From: Acidobacteriaceae bacterium
GTDB lineage: Bacteria > Acidobacteriota > Terriglobia > Terriglobales > Acidobacteriaceae
Length of the DNA stretch: 64,000 bases
Direction: 5' to 3'
NCBI GenBank assembly: GCA_003139095.1
Contig: PLHW01000018.1
Coordinates: 1-64,000, forward strand
Positions 25,276 to 34,755 of the stretch are shown in pieces (position 1 is the stretch's first letter; the number at the start of each line of letters is the position of its first letter). A program made the position numbers and the translations under genes. The notes below the pieces were generated by a model that was not told the origin of the DNA, did not search any database, and saw only the letters and a list, made by a program, of their open reading frames with translations.

Positions 25276-25857
25276 ATGATCCCGCGCCATCTCGTGATCG
25301 GAGTCGCCGTCATGCTCGTCATCGTGGTGGCGATGGGCGTCTATGCCCGCCGAATGCGGCGCCAAGCGCGCGAAGTCGAGGCAAGCGCCGCCAGCGCCCT
25401 CCCCGTGGCTCCGCCCGCCTCCGGACCAACCGAGACGGTGACGCTCTATGTCGCCGATGATGCCTCGGGCACTCTGCGCGGCCGTCCCGCGCAAATCCCG
25501 CTTCCGAGTGGTCGCCAGCAGCGCGCGGAAGAATTGTTGCGTGCTCTGTTGCGGGTTTATCAGCAACCGGGCGCAGTACACCCGCTCTCGGCTGCCTCCG
25601 ATATTCGGAGCATCTTTCTCGTCAATCCCGGAGCCGCTGTCATCGACCTGAACGCCGCCTTTGCCGACGAGCATCGCTCCGGCATTCTAAGCGAGCAACT
25701 CACGGTAAATTCGCTGGTGGAAACGCTGGCCGTCAACGTGCCCGGCATTCAGCGCGTAAGAATTCTGGTAGAAGGAAAAACGCGAGACACGCTAGCCGGC
25801 CACGCCGACCTGAGCGACTGGTTCGACGTGGCGACGGTAGAGCAGGCTGGGAACTAA
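25276..25857 (+). CDS. GerMN-domain membrane-anchored protein
   Basis: A 193-residue protein with an N-terminal membrane anchor ([19 protein letters not shown], about residues 6-24), a short Ala/Pro linker and one GerMN domain: [44 protein letters not shown], and [25 protein letters not shown]. GerMN domains occur in spore germination proteins and, in non-sporulating bacteria, next to cell-wall amidases, as here, so a role in envelope assembly is likely. Not a sign of sporulation by itself. Confidence 0.82.
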   Translation: MIPRHLVIGVAVMLVIVVAMGVYARRMRRQAREVEASAASALPVAPPASGPTETVTLYVADDASGTLRGRPAQIPLPSGRQQRAEELLRALLRVYQQPGAVHPLSAASDIRSIFLVNPGAAVIDLNAAFADEHRSGILSEQLTVNSLVETLAVNVPGIQRVRILVEGKTRDTLAGHADLSDWFDVATVEQAGN

Positions 25858-25916
25858 ATTGAGCAGGTCGGCGCGCGCCGGATGCCACTCAGAGAGATGC
25901 CGTTCTCCCTGGCTGT

Positions 25917-25922
25917 TAGAAT
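25917..25922 (+). promoter_or_regulatory. -10-like TAGAAT box of rph, leaderless spacing
   Basis: TAGAAT ends 8 nt before the rph ATG; the bases between (TTCCTCTC) are pyrimidine-rich and offer no ribosome site. Confidence 0.4.
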
Positions 25923-25930
25923 TTCCTCTC

Positions 25931-26668
25931 ATGATCTTTCGCTCCGATAACCGCACTCCCGATCAGCTCCGGCCCGTCAACATCACTCCCGACTTCATTT
26001 CCACCGCGGAAGGCTCTGCCCTGATCGAGATGGGCAACACGCGCGTCATCTGCACAGCTTCGATCGAAGAGACCGTCCCCACCTTCCTGCGCAACACGGG
26101 TAAGGGATGGATCTCAGGCGAATACGGGATGCTGCCGCGCTCTACGCTCACACGCACCGCCCGAGAGGCGGCCAAGGGCAAGCAAAGCGGCCGCACGCAG
26201 GAAATTCAGCGCCTCATCGGCCGCTCTCTGCGCGCCGTCGCCGATCTGAACCACCTCGGCGAGCGCACGATCTGGATCGACTGCGACGTCATCCAGGCCG
26301 ACGGCGGCACGCGCACCGCATCCATTACCGGGGCTTTCGTGGCTCTCGGCCTCGCGCTGCAACGCCTGATCGACGCCGGAACGCTGACCGCTGCGCCGAT
26401 CAAAGACTTTGTCGCCGCCATCAGCGTCGGCATTGTGGACGGCGAACCCATGCTCGACCTCAATTACGAGGAAGACTCGCGCGCGGACGTGGACATGAAC
26501 GTGGTGATGACCGCCGGCAACAAGATCGTCGAACTACAAGCCACCGCCGAGCACCAGGTTTTCGACGACGCGCAACTTACAAAAATGATGTCGCTCGCCC
26601 GCCAGGGCATTCAGTCGCTGATTGCGAAGCAGAAATCCGCTCTTGGAGCCCTGGCCCTACGACAGTGA
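25931..26668 (+). CDS. rph: ribonuclease PH
   Basis: A 245-residue phosphorolytic 3'-5' exoribonuclease that trims tRNA 3' ends. Family blocks: the opening [88 protein letters not shown] and VDMNVVM. The phosphate-binding Arg-rich region is intact and the length is standard. The ATG at 25931 is confirmed by conservation; it has no Shine-Dalgarno but a -10-like box just upstream. A dITP/XTP pyrophosphatase gene, often next to rph elsewhere, is not here. Confidence 0.95.
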   Translation: MIFRSDNRTPDQLRPVNITPDFISTAEGSALIEMGNTRVICTASIEETVPTFLRNTGKGWISGEYGMLPRSTLTRTAREAAKGKQSGRTQEIQRLIGRSLRAVADLNHLGERTIWIDCDVIQADGGTRTASITGAFVALGLALQRLIDAGTLTAAPIKDFVAAISVGIVDGEPMLDLNYEEDSRADVDMNVVMTAGNKIVELQATAEHQVFDDAQLTKMMSLARQGIQSLIAKQKSALGALALRQ

Positions 26669-26761
26669 CGTGCATCACAGAGCGATGTTCATTGCGAGTT
26701 TTCCTGGCCCAAGGCGAAGGTTTAGAATAAGTCGTTGTTTCCGCACTCTTAAGGAGGATTC

Positions 26762-27769
26762 ATGAAGCTCACCCCCGGAAAACTCGCAGGATTGAAAGCA
26801 GTATCGAATGACCATGGCGTCATTGCCGCTGCCGCCATGGATCAGCGCGGCTCGCTGCAAAAATCGCTCGCCAAGGAAAAAGGCTCCGCCATCACCGACG
26901 CCATGATGGAGGAATTCAAGACGCTGGTTTCGGAAGTGCTCACGCCGCATGCCAGCGCCATTCTGCTCGATCCCGAGTGGGGCCTGCCCGCATCCAAAAG
27001 GCGGGCAAAAAATGCCGGCCTGCTCCTCGCCTATGAAAAAACCGGCTACGACAAAACCGGTCCCGGCCGCCTGCCCGATCTGCTCAACCACTGGTCAGCC
27101 AGGCGCCTGAAAGAAGCCGGCGCCGACTGCGTGAAGATTTTGTTGTACTACACGCCATACGACCCGAAGGACGTGAACGAACAGAAGCACGCCTGGGTTG
27201 AGCGCATCGGCGACGAGTGCCGCGCCAACGACATTCCATTTTTCCTCGAGTTCGTCGGCTACGAAGAAGGCGCCGACGAAAAGGGCATCGAGTACGCGAA
27301 GAAGAAACCGCACATCGTCACCGAGAGCATGCGCGAGTTCAGCAAAGACCGCTACGGCGTCGACGTGCTGAAGGTGGAAGTGCCGGTCAACATGAAGTTC
27401 GTCGAAGGTACGAAGTCGTTTGGCGGCGAGAAGGCTTACACCAAGAAAGAAGCCATCGACCTCTTCCACAAGGCCGCCAATGTGGCGACCAAACCCTTCA
27501 TTTATCTTTCCGCGGGCGTCAGCAACGCCGAGTTCAGCGAGACGCTCGAACTGGCTGGAGAGTCCGGCGTAAAGTTCAACGGCGTGCTTTGCGGCCGGGC
27601 CACGTGGAAAGACGGCATTCCCGTGTACGCCAAGCACGGCGCCGACGCGTTCCGCAAATGGCTGGAAACCGAAGGCGTGAAGAATATCGACAACGTCAAT
27701 AGCAAGCTGAAGGCTGCAACGTCGTGGTATTCGATCTACGGCGTCGAGCCCGCGCTCGCTCACGTGTAG
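26762..27769 (+). CDS. tagatose 1,6-diphosphate aldolase-family (class I) aldolase
   Basis: A 335-residue TIM-barrel Schiff-base aldolase of the LacD-like family that cleaves ketohexose bisphosphates to dihydroxyacetone phosphate and glyceraldehyde 3-phosphate. Blocks: AAAMDQRGSLQKSL, ILLDPEWGLPASK, GADCVKILLYYTPYD (candidate Schiff-base Lys in VKILL), FFLEFVGYEEG, DVLKVEVPVNMKFVEG and YLSAGVSNAEF. A strong AAGGAGGA site precedes the ATG and a TAGAAT box lies at 26723. Monocistronic, ending in a good terminator. It could act as the cell's fructose-bisphosphate aldolase. Confidence 0.88.
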   Translation: MKLTPGKLAGLKAVSNDHGVIAAAAMDQRGSLQKSLAKEKGSAITDAMMEEFKTLVSEVLTPHASAILLDPEWGLPASKRRAKNAGLLLAYEKTGYDKTGPGRLPDLLNHWSARRLKEAGADCVKILLYYTPYDPKDVNEQKHAWVERIGDECRANDIPFFLEFVGYEEGADEKGIEYAKKKPHIVTESMREFSKDRYGVDVLKVEVPVNMKFVEGTKSFGGEKAYTKKEAIDLFHKAANVATKPFIYLSAGVSNAEFSETLELAGESGVKFNGVLCGRATWKDGIPVYAKHGADAFRKWLETEGVKNIDNVNSKLKAATSWYSIYGVEPALAHV

Positions 27770-27790
27770 ACTTGCTTAGTTCTCTGATTG

Positions 27791-27824
27791 AATGGCGGGT
27801 CGATTGCGGCCCGCCATTTCTTTT
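27791..27824 (+). terminator. rho-independent terminator of the aldolase gene
   Basis: The stem AATGGCGGG(T)/(C)CCGCCATT is followed by TTCTTTT, 22 nt after the stop codon. Confidence 0.85.
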
Positions 27825-27866
27825 GCATTAGACTAAGAACCGAACGAAACTCGACAGATACGCAAT

Positions 27867-27895
27867 CGCTCGAAGCTCGCGGCTCAAGGCTCTCT
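27867..27895. repeat. degenerate 7-bp tandem array (GAAGCTC/GCGGCTC)
   Basis: GCTCGAAGCTCGCGGCTCAAGGCTC, four heptamers, directly upstream of the SDR start codon. Confidence 0.5.
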
Positions 27896-27899
27896 CCTC

Positions 27900-28703
27900 A
27901 TGCCTGATCGCAAAACCGCTCTCATTACCGGCGCCTCTTTCGGCATCGGACTCGAACTCGCCCGCATCTTTGCGCGCGAGGGCTACAACCTGGTCCTCGT
28001 CGCCCGCAGCGGAGACAAGCTACGCCTGCTGGCTGCTGAACTTGAAAAAGCGCACAGCACGCGGTCGCTGATTCTCTCGGTCGACCTCTCCGAGGCGGGC
28101 TCGGCCGCCTACGTTGTTGATCAGACAATCCGCGCCGACCTCGCAGTCGACGTCCTCGTCAACAATGCCGGCTTTGGGCAGTACGGCTTCTTCGCCGAGA
28201 GTGACCTCGAAGAATGCTTGCGTCAGATTCAGCTCAACGTGACCACGCTCACCCATCTCACTCGCCTCTATTTGCCGGGGATGATCGAGCGCGCCCGAAC
28301 CGAAAACACGCCGTGCCGCATCCTGAACGTGGCATCCACCGCGGCATTTCAAGCCGGCCCGCTAATGGCCGTCTACTACGCGACGAAGGCCTATGTGCTG
28401 CATTTCTCGGAAGCCATTGCCAATGAACTCCAGGGGACGGGCGTCACCGTCACCTGCCTGTGCCCCGGTCCGACGGCTACGGAATTTCAGGAGCGCGCGA
28501 ATATCACGGGCATCCGGCTGACGACGTATGGAACCATGGATGCTCGCAGCGTAGCGGAAGACGGTTATCGGGCCTTGATGGCGGGAAAGCCGGTGGTGAT
28601 CTCCGGCTTCAAGAATTGGCTGGTGGCGCAGTCGGTGCGCTTCGCGCCCCGGCGAATGGTTACGGCAATAGCGCGCAAGCTGCAAGAATCAAAGAGCAGC
28701 TAA
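27900..28703 (+). CDS. short-chain dehydrogenase/reductase (SDR)
   Basis: A 267-residue classical SDR. The cofactor-binding motif TGASFGIG is at residues 10-17, NNAGFGQYG at about 89, the catalytic Ser in ILNVASTAAF, and YYATKAY supplies the Tyr-x-x-x-Lys pair. Arg/Ser residues after the second strand (VARSGDK) suggest NADP(H). The region CPGPTATEF is typical of the DltE/YqjQ-like subgroup whose substrates are unknown. Its last 4 bp overlap the convergent permease gene. No clear ribosome site; heptamer repeat sequence lies immediately upstream. Confidence 0.88.
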   Translation: MPDRKTALITGASFGIGLELARIFAREGYNLVLVARSGDKLRLLAAELEKAHSTRSLILSVDLSEAGSAAYVVDQTIRADLAVDVLVNNAGFGQYGFFAESDLEECLRQIQLNVTTLTHLTRLYLPGMIERARTENTPCRILNVASTAAFQAGPLMAVYYATKAYVLHFSEAIANELQGTGVTVTCLCPGPTATEFQERANITGIRLTTYGTMDARSVAEDGYRALMAGKPVVISGFKNWLVAQSVRFAPRRMVTAIARKLQESKSS

Positions 28704-30262
28704 TCCGTCATCGCTGGCACTTTGGGATTCGCAATCGCCTGCTGCACGCGGCTGTGATGGCGCCCGTATCCGAAGTAAATCGCCATGCCAATCACCAGCC
28801 AGATGATCAACCGCAGCCACGTATCGCGCGGCAAACTGGCCATCATCAGGCCCGCAACCAGAATCCCCATGATCGGCACAAACGGCACCCACGGCGTTTT
28901 GAATGGACGCGCCAGTTCCGGCCGCCGCACGCGCAATATCCAAACTCCGGCACAAACGATTACGAACGCCAGCAGCGTTCCAATGCTGACCAGTTCCCCG
29001 AGAATCGCAATCGGAATTAGTGAAGCGAAGATCGCCACAAAAATGCCCACCGTGATGCTGGAAATCCAGGGCGTGCGGAAACGCGCATGCACGGCCCCCG
29101 CCCAGTGCGGCAGCAGTCCGTCCCTCGACATCGAGAAGAACACGCGCGACTGCCCGAGCAGCATTACCAGCATCACGCTGCCCAGGCCGGCGATCGCGCC
29201 TACCTTTACCAGGAAACTGCCCCAGCGCACCCCCGTGTGGTCAATTCCCACCGCCACCGGATCGGGCACGTTGAGCGTTGTGTACGACACGACTCCGGTC
29301 AGCAAACCGGAAACAAGTATGTACAATATCGTACAGATCACGAGCGAACCCAGAATGCCGATCGGCATGTCGCGTTGCGGATTCTTCGCTTCCTGCGCCG
29401 CCGTCGAAACCGCGTCAAATCCGATGTAAGCGAAGAAAATGACCGCCGCGCCGCGTGCGATCCCCGACCACCCATAGTGTCCGAACTCTCCCGTGTTCGG
29501 TGGGATGAAGGGGTGCCAGTTCCGGGTCGCAATTTCAGGATTCTTCATGAGGAATACTCCGGCAATCGCGATGAACGTCAGCACGATCGCGACTTTCACA
29601 ATCACGATGGCCGAGTTGAAATTCGCCGACTCCTGAATGCCCACCACGAGAATGATGGTCACCGCGACAATCGCGAGAAACGCGACCAGATTGAACGAGC
29701 CATGCGCGTGCGCCAGGCTTCCCGGATCGACTCCGCGCGCCTGTAACGTCGGCAGGATGGTCGCGACCCTCTCCCAGCGCCCGTTGTACATCACCATGTC
29801 AGTGCCCGGGGTTGCCGTCAGGGAAGGCGGCAGATGAATCCCATAGTCCTGCAGAAAACTATTGACGTACCCGCTCCACCCGGATGCGACCGTGGCCGCC
29901 CCAAACGCGTATTCCAGGATCAAATCCCACCCGATGATCCACGCAAAAACTTCCCCCAACGTCGCATACCCGTAGGTGTAGGCCGATCCGGCGATCGGAA
30001 TCAGCGAGGCGAACTCCGAATAGCAAAGCCCCGCAAACGCGCACGCGATGCCCGCGAGAACGAACGAAAGCACAATCGCCGGCCCCGCATACTGCGCCGC
30101 CGCGGCTCCCGTCAACACGAAGATCCCCGCGCCAATGATTGCGCCAATCCCAAGCGTGATGAGATTCGTGACCCCCAGCGCTCGCTTAAGGGAATGCTCC
30201 CCACTCTCGGACGATTCTTCCATAATCATTTCGAGCGGCTTGGTAGCCAGCAGGTTCGCCAT
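28700..30262 (-). CDS. amino acid permease, APC family (cationic amino acid transporter-like)
   Basis: A 520-residue integral membrane protein with about 12-14 helices. The opening LKRALGVTNLITLGIGAIIGAGIF is the APC signature for the broken first helix, followed by CAFAGLCYSEFASLIPIAGSAYTYGY. The conserved FFAYIGFDAVSTAAQEAKNPQRDMPIGI in the middle marks the CAT/YfnA-like group. Substrate probably basic or neutral amino acids. It follows the second permease gene by 14 nt on the same strand, so both are probably one transcript. Confidence 0.88.
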   Translation of the reverse strand: MANLLATKPLEMIMEESSESGEHSLKRALGVTNLITLGIGAIIGAGIFVLTGAAAAQYAGPAIVLSFVLAGIACAFAGLCYSEFASLIPIAGSAYTYGYATLGEVFAWIIGWDLILEYAFGAATVASGWSGYVNSFLQDYGIHLPPSLTATPGTDMVMYNGRWERVATILPTLQARGVDPGSLAHAHGSFNLVAFLAIVAVTIILVVGIQESANFNSAIVIVKVAIVLTFIAIAGVFLMKNPEIATRNWHPFIPPNTGEFGHYGWSGIARGAAVIFFAYIGFDAVSTAAQEAKNPQRDMPIGILGSLVICTILYILVSGLLTGVVSYTTLNVPDPVAVGIDHTGVRWGSFLVKVGAIAGLGSVMLVMLLGQSRVFFSMSRDGLLPHWAGAVHARFRTPWISSITVGIFVAIFASLIPIAILGELVSIGTLLAFVIVCAGVWILRVRRPELARPFKTPWVPFVPIMGILVAGLMMASLPRDTWLRLIIWLVIGMAIYFGYGRHHSRVQQAIANPKVPAMTD

Positions 30263-30276
30263 TCGTGTTTCTCTCC

Positions 30277-31857
30277 TTACGCTCTAGGCTGTCGCTGTTG
30301 GGTTCGCAGCGACCACAAATAATAAACCGGAATCCCCAGCAGCACGATGAACAATCCCGGCCATGTGTATTGCGGCTTGTAGCGTAACAGCACTACGTCG
30401 ATAAACAAAGCCATCACAATGTAAATCGCGGGCAGCACCGGGTATCCGATGGCCTTGTAGGGTCGCTCGGCCTCGGGGTGGGTTCGACGCAAAACAAAAA
30501 GCCCGGCGATGGTCAGGATATAGAACACCAGCACCGCAAAGATAATGTAGTCGAGAAGCTGGCCATAGCTGCCTGAGATGCAGAGGATGCAGGTCCAGAC
30601 CATCTGGACCATGAGCGATACTACCGGCGTCTTGTGCTGGGGATGCAGGCGGGCGACACTGCGAAAGAACAGGCCGTCTTTCGCCATCGCGTAATAAACG
30701 CGCGCGCCCGCCAGAATCAGTCCGTTGCAGCAGCCAAAGCCCGAAATCATGATGGCCAGCGCCATCAGCTTGCCACCGCTCGACCCGAACATCTGTGTGA
30801 TGACGGCGGTTGCGACGCGATCTTCCCTCGCATATTGAATGCCGCGCTCCACCAGCGTTGTGCCCGCGGGATTGCCGGCGAGAGGCAGCGCTCCCAGATA
30901 AATAAAGTTGCAGCCGATGTAGAGAGCGATGACCACGCCCGTGCCCAGCGCCAGTGAGAGCGGCAAATTGCGATTGGGGTTCTTCACTTCGCCGGCGGTG
31001 AACGTCACGTTGTTCCATGCATCGGCGGAAAACAGCGACCCCACCTGCGCGATGGCCAGCGCCGTCAGCGTCGAAACCAGCACTCCTCCGCCAACGTCGT
31101 GCAACGTGCCCAGACTCGAATTGTGCCAGAAGTTTGCGCCGAAATTCGCGGCCACCGCCGTCGCATTTCGGCCGAGAAAGATTCCGAAGATCACCAGCCC
31201 CAGCAGCGCGGAAACTTTGGCGGCGGTAAAAACATTCTGAATGAATGCGCCCGTCTTCACGCCGAAAATGTTGATGACGGAAAGCACGACGACGACAAGG
31301 ATCGCGACGAAATTCTGGGTGTTCAGCCCAACATCCATCCCGCCGAGCATCATCGGCCCGATGGCAAACTTTGGCACCTTCCACAAATGGAGGATCCAGT
31401 TGCTGGAAGAAATTGCCGGCCAGAAAATCCCAAAGAACTTGCCAAAAGCCACGCCCACCGCGGCAATCGTCCCCGTCTGAATCACGAGAAACAAAGTCCA
31501 ACCGTACAAAAATCCCCATAGCGGACCGAGCGATTCGCGCAGATAAACGTATTGTCCGCCGGCGCGCGGCATCATCGCCGCCAGCTCGCCGTAGCTGAGC
31601 GCGCCCACAATCGTCAGGAATCCCGTGATCAGCCAGGCCCCAATCAGCAGCGCCGGCGATTGCGTCTCGCGCGAAATTTCCGCCGAAACAATAAAAATGC
31701 CCGAGCCGATCATCGAGCCCATCACCAGCATGGTCGCGCTGGTCAGGCCGAGCCCTTTGACGAGTTCCGTGTCCTGATGGGTATGCCGCTCCCAATCGCT
31801 GGGGCCCGGTGGTTTCCGTGAACCGGGTGGCGATGACCGTTGAACGTCTGTGCTCAA
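30277..31857 (-). CDS. amino acid permease, APC family (LAT-like)
   Basis: A 526-residue polytopic transporter. The first helix region is GLTSATMLVMGSMIGSGIFIVSAEI, followed by TIVGALSYGELAAMMPRAGGQYVYLRES, a WNNVTFTAGEVKNPNRNLPLSL segment and a conserved GCCNGLILAGARVYYAMA. The hydrophilic N-terminus is about 30 residues. It is more like the L-type (LAT) branch than its downstream partner, so the pair is not a recent duplication. The substrate is not determinable. Confidence 0.88.
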   Translation of the reverse strand: MSTDVQRSSPPGSRKPPGPSDWERHTHQDTELVKGLGLTSATMLVMGSMIGSGIFIVSAEISRETQSPALLIGAWLITGFLTIVGALSYGELAAMMPRAGGQYVYLRESLGPLWGFLYGWTLFLVIQTGTIAAVGVAFGKFFGIFWPAISSSNWILHLWKVPKFAIGPMMLGGMDVGLNTQNFVAILVVVVLSVINIFGVKTGAFIQNVFTAAKVSALLGLVIFGIFLGRNATAVAANFGANFWHNSSLGTLHDVGGGVLVSTLTALAIAQVGSLFSADAWNNVTFTAGEVKNPNRNLPLSLALGTGVVIALYIGCNFIYLGALPLAGNPAGTTLVERGIQYAREDRVATAVITQMFGSSGGKLMALAIMISGFGCCNGLILAGARVYYAMAKDGLFFRSVARLHPQHKTPVVSLMVQMVWTCILCISGSYGQLLDYIIFAVLVFYILTIAGLFVLRRTHPEAERPYKAIGYPVLPAIYIVMALFIDVVLLRYKPQYTWPGLFIVLLGIPVYYLWSLRTQQRQPRA

Positions 31858-31924
31858 GAATCTCCTGGCGACCGTATGGCGCGGACGCCGTCGGCCGCGT
31901 GGTTTCTGATTAAGAAGTCCAACT

Positions 31925-32578
31925 TTACCCCAGAATCCGCAAAAATTCCTCTGCTGATTTGCGCGGCTCCCGTATCAAGTCGGATATCACCGCAAGCGCA
32001 TCGGCGCCGGCTTCGATCACCGAGCGCGCGTTCAGCCGCGTGATGCCGCCAATCGCAACCAGCGGCTTCCGCGTCAGTTCCCGCGCCCGCCGCACACCCT
32101 CAAGCCCGACCACCAGATCGGGATTTAATTTGCTGGAAGTCGCGAATACGGGCCCAATCGCAACATAGTCCGCCGATGACTTTTCCGCCAGCGCTAACTG
32201 CTCACGGTTATGCGTAGAAACCCCGAGCCATCGCTCCGCCCCAATAATTCGCCGTGCCGCCTCCGGAGACAAATCATCCTGCCCGACGTGCAGCCCATCA
32301 AAATCCGCGGCCAAGCACAAATCCGCGCGATCGTTCATGATCAGCTTCATCCGCCCACCCACCAGCCGCTTCAATTCCCGCGCCTGCTCCAGCATCTGCC
32401 GCGCATTGCCCGATTTATTGCGATATTGCAGCAGCGTCACGCCGCTAGCCGCGAGTTCCTCAGCCGCAGCGAACATGGCATCCGCGCGCGCAAAACAACT
32501 GGCGTCGAGAATTGGATAGAGCCGGGAAAAATGCATCGCGTGTTCCTGACTGGGTTCCGTCGGTGTAATCGAATCCAC
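31925..32578 (-). CDS. thiE: thiamine-phosphate synthase ThiE
   Basis: A 217-residue TIM barrel that joins hydroxymethylpyrimidine diphosphate and thiazole phosphate. Motifs: LYPILDASCF, GVTLLQYRNKSGNARQ (pyrophosphate-binding Arg/Lys), LIMNDRADLCLAADFDGLHVGQDDL, GVSTHNREQ, DYVAIGPVFATSSK and PLVAIGGI. The start could also be MHFSRLYP at 32536. It reads divergently from efpL. The other thiamin gene in the window, thiG, is about 20 kb away. Confidence 0.93.
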   Translation of the reverse strand: MDSITPTEPSQEHAMHFSRLYPILDASCFARADAMFAAAEELAASGVTLLQYRNKSGNARQMLEQARELKRLVGGRMKLIMNDRADLCLAADFDGLHVGQDDLSPEAARRIIGAERWLGVSTHNREQLALAEKSSADYVAIGPVFATSSKLNPDLVVGLEGVRRARELTRKPLVAIGGITRLNARSVIEAGADALAVISDLIREPRKSAEEFLRILG

Positions 32579-32663
32579 CTGTTATTCTATGGTCGATTAA
32601 GTTACCGCAAGCGAACCAAGCCCAGCCCTTTGGGCCCAACGCCTTCAATCCATCCGAGGAATT

Positions 32664-33239
32664 ATGGCTGCACTCATCGACGCCATTGACGTAAAGCGCA
32701 AGACCTTCTTCGAATTCGACGACGCCCCATTCCTGTGCCTCGAAGCCGCAGTCTCCACCCCCACGGCCCGCGGCACCCAAACCCTGGTTCGCCTCAAGAT
32801 GCGCAACCTGCTCACCCGCGCCGTGTTCGACAAGACCTTCAAGGCCAGCGACCGGTTCAAGGAGCCCGACCTCCAAACCGTCCCCGCATCCTATCTTTAC
32901 AGCGACGGCACCGGTTTCCATTTCATGGATCAGGAGAGCTTTGAAACCCTTACGCTCTCCGCCGATATGATGGGCGATGCTTTGGACTTTCTCGTGGAAG
33001 GTTCCATCATCCAATTGCACAAGTACAACGGCAATCCGATCGGCTTGCAGCTTCCGCCTCACGTCGAGCTGAACGTCGCCTATACAGAACCGGCAGTTCG
33101 CGGAGACTCATCCAGCGGCACCGTGACCAAGGCCGCGAAGCTCGAAACCGGCATCGAGATTCGTGTCCCTCTGTTCATTAAAGAAGGAGAAAAAATCAAA
33201 GTATCCACCGAGACGCGCGAATTTGCAGGCCGCGCCTGA
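32664..33239 (+). CDS. efpL: EF-P-like protein of the EfpL/YeiP subfamily
   Basis: A 191-residue elongation factor P paralogue. Three domains: KOW-like N-terminal (1-65), OB (66-130) and C-terminal OB with the EF-P end GEKIKVSTETREFAGRA. The loop that carries the modified Lys in EF-P reads STPTARGTQTLVR, matching the SPTARG loop of E. coli EfpL/YeiP, where Arg rather than a modified Lys contacts the ribosomal centre. EfpL helps resolve stalling at polyproline-type and other motifs. It sits head-on next to accC-accB and an aminopeptidase P gene, the usual chromosomal company of efp, which suggests it fills that slot here. Confidence 0.85.
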   Translation: MAALIDAIDVKRKTFFEFDDAPFLCLEAAVSTPTARGTQTLVRLKMRNLLTRAVFDKTFKASDRFKEPDLQTVPASYLYSDGTGFHFMDQESFETLTLSADMMGDALDFLVEGSIIQLHKYNGNPIGLQLPPHVELNVAYTEPAVRGDSSSGTVTKAAKLETGIEIRVPLFIKEGEKIKVSTETREFAGRA

Positions 33240-33251
33240 TCGCGCCCAAAG

Positions 33252-34601
33252 CTACTTCCCCTTCGCCAAGAACCTTTCAATAAATCCCGTGTCGATCTTC
33301 CCTGCCCGAAATTCCGCATCCGCCAGAATCCGGCGGTGCAGCGGAATCGTCGTATAAATTCCCTCCACAATAAACATCTCCAGCGCGCGCCCCATGCGCG
33401 AGATGGCTTCATTGCGGTCTTTGCCGCGCACGATCAGCTTCGCAATCAGCGAATCATAATAAGGAGGAATCGTTCCCTCCGCATACGCCGCCGTGTCGAT
33501 GCGCACGCCCGTCCCGCCCGGCGGATTAAAGGTCGTGATCTTTCCCGCCGACGGCGTGAATTTTTCCGGATGCTCGGCGTTGATGCGGCATTCGATGGCA
33601 TGCCCGCGATGCACCACCGGACCTTGCAGAACTTCCTCCATCTTCGCGCCCGCGGCGATCATGAGCTGGCTCTTCACCAGGTCCACGTCCGTTACCATCT
33701 CCGTGACCGGATGTTCAACCTGGATGCGCGTGTTCATCTCGATGAAATGCAGCTTTCCATCCGCGCCCATCAAAAATTCGACGGTTCCCGCGTTCTGATA
33801 GCCGACCGCGCTTAGCGTTTTGCTCAGAATGCCGCCAATCTGCGCCCGCAGTTCCGGCGTCACCATCACTGACGGCGACTCTTCGAGCAACTTTTGATGT
33901 CGCCGCTGGATCGAGCACTCGCGCTCGCCGAGGCTCACCACGTTGCCATGCTCGTCCGCCAGCACTTGAAATTCAATATGCCGCGGGTTCTCTACATACT
34001 TCTCCATGTAGAGATCGCCATTGCCAAACGCAGCCGAGGCCTCCGATTGCGCCTGGCGGAAAAGCTTCGGCAGTTCATCTTCACTGCGCACAATGCGCAT
34101 GCCGCGCCCGCCGCCGCCCGCCGAAGCCTTGACGATGACCGGAAACCCGACCTCCCGCGCCCATTCCAGCGCCTCGCCTTCCGAGCCGATCACGCCCTCC
34201 GAGCCCGGAAGAATCGGCACGCCATGCTTCTTCATCGCCGCACGCGCTTTTTCTTTTTCGCCCATCAGCCGGATCACATCCGGTGTCGGCCCAATGAACT
34301 TAATGCCGCAGGTTTCGCACACCTCGGCAAAGTTCGCGTTTTCCGAGAGCAATCCGTAGCCCGGATGAATAGCGTCGACGTTGGCGATTTCGGCGGCGCT
34401 GATGACGGCAGGAATATTCAGGTAACTCAGGGCCAGTTGCGGCGGGCCAATGCAAATCGCTTCATCGGCAAAGCGCACGTGCAACGAGTTCCGGTCCGCG
34501 TCGCTATAAATCGCGACCGCGCGGATGCCCAACTCCTTGCACGCGCAAATCACGCGCAGAGCAATCTCGCCGCGATTGGCTACCAGGATCTTTTTGAACA
34601 T
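33252..34601 (-). CDS. accC: biotin carboxylase subunit of acetyl-CoA carboxylase
   Basis: A 449-residue ATP-grasp enzyme that carboxylates the biotin of AccB, the first step of fatty-acid synthesis. Blocks: [35 protein letters not shown], the Gly-rich ATP loop [14 protein letters not shown], the catalytic [16 protein letters not shown] and [17 protein letters not shown]. Full length. It follows accB by 152 nt on the same strand, the spacer being filled by an inverted heptamer array. Confidence 0.96.
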   Translation of the reverse strand: MFKKILVANRGEIALRVICACKELGIRAVAIYSDADRNSLHVRFADEAICIGPPQLALSYLNIPAVISAAEIANVDAIHPGYGLLSENANFAEVCETCGIKFIGPTPDVIRLMGEKEKARAAMKKHGVPILPGSEGVIGSEGEALEWAREVGFPVIVKASAGGGGRGMRIVRSEDELPKLFRQAQSEASAAFGNGDLYMEKYVENPRHIEFQVLADEHGNVVSLGERECSIQRRHQKLLEESPSVMVTPELRAQIGGILSKTLSAVGYQNAGTVEFLMGADGKLHFIEMNTRIQVEHPVTEMVTDVDLVKSQLMIAAGAKMEEVLQGPVVHRGHAIECRINAEHPEKFTPSAGKITTFNPPGGTGVRIDTAAYAEGTIPPYYDSLIAKLIVRGKDRNEAISRMGRALEMFIVEGIYTTIPLHRRILADAEFRAGKIDTGFIERFLAKGK

Positions 34602-34610
34602 GATGTGAAA

Positions 34611-34755
34611 GCTCTCAGCTACCAGTCTTCAGCTCCAAGCTCTCAGCTCCAAGCTCCAAGGAAAACCCCCTGGCAGCGAACCGATGGATGTTCCTTAGAG
34701 CTTGGAGCTGAGAGCTTGGAGCTGAGAGCTTGGAGTTTGTTCGGAGCTGAGAGCT
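34611..34755. repeat. paired inverted heptamer arrays between accB and accC
   Basis: The left arm repeats AGCTCCA/AGCTCTC (34611-34660). The right arm repeats GAGCTTG/GAGCTGA (34697-34754) with 14-nt periodicity, and the arms are reverse complements over 30 or more positions. In the accB-accC transcript this would form a long imperfect hairpin whose base touches the accB stop codon. Confidence 0.75.

Noticed and set aside
25276-25857. Sporulation locus because of the GerMN domain
   Set aside because: GerMN also occurs in non-sporulating bacteria next to amidases, and no other sporulation gene is present.
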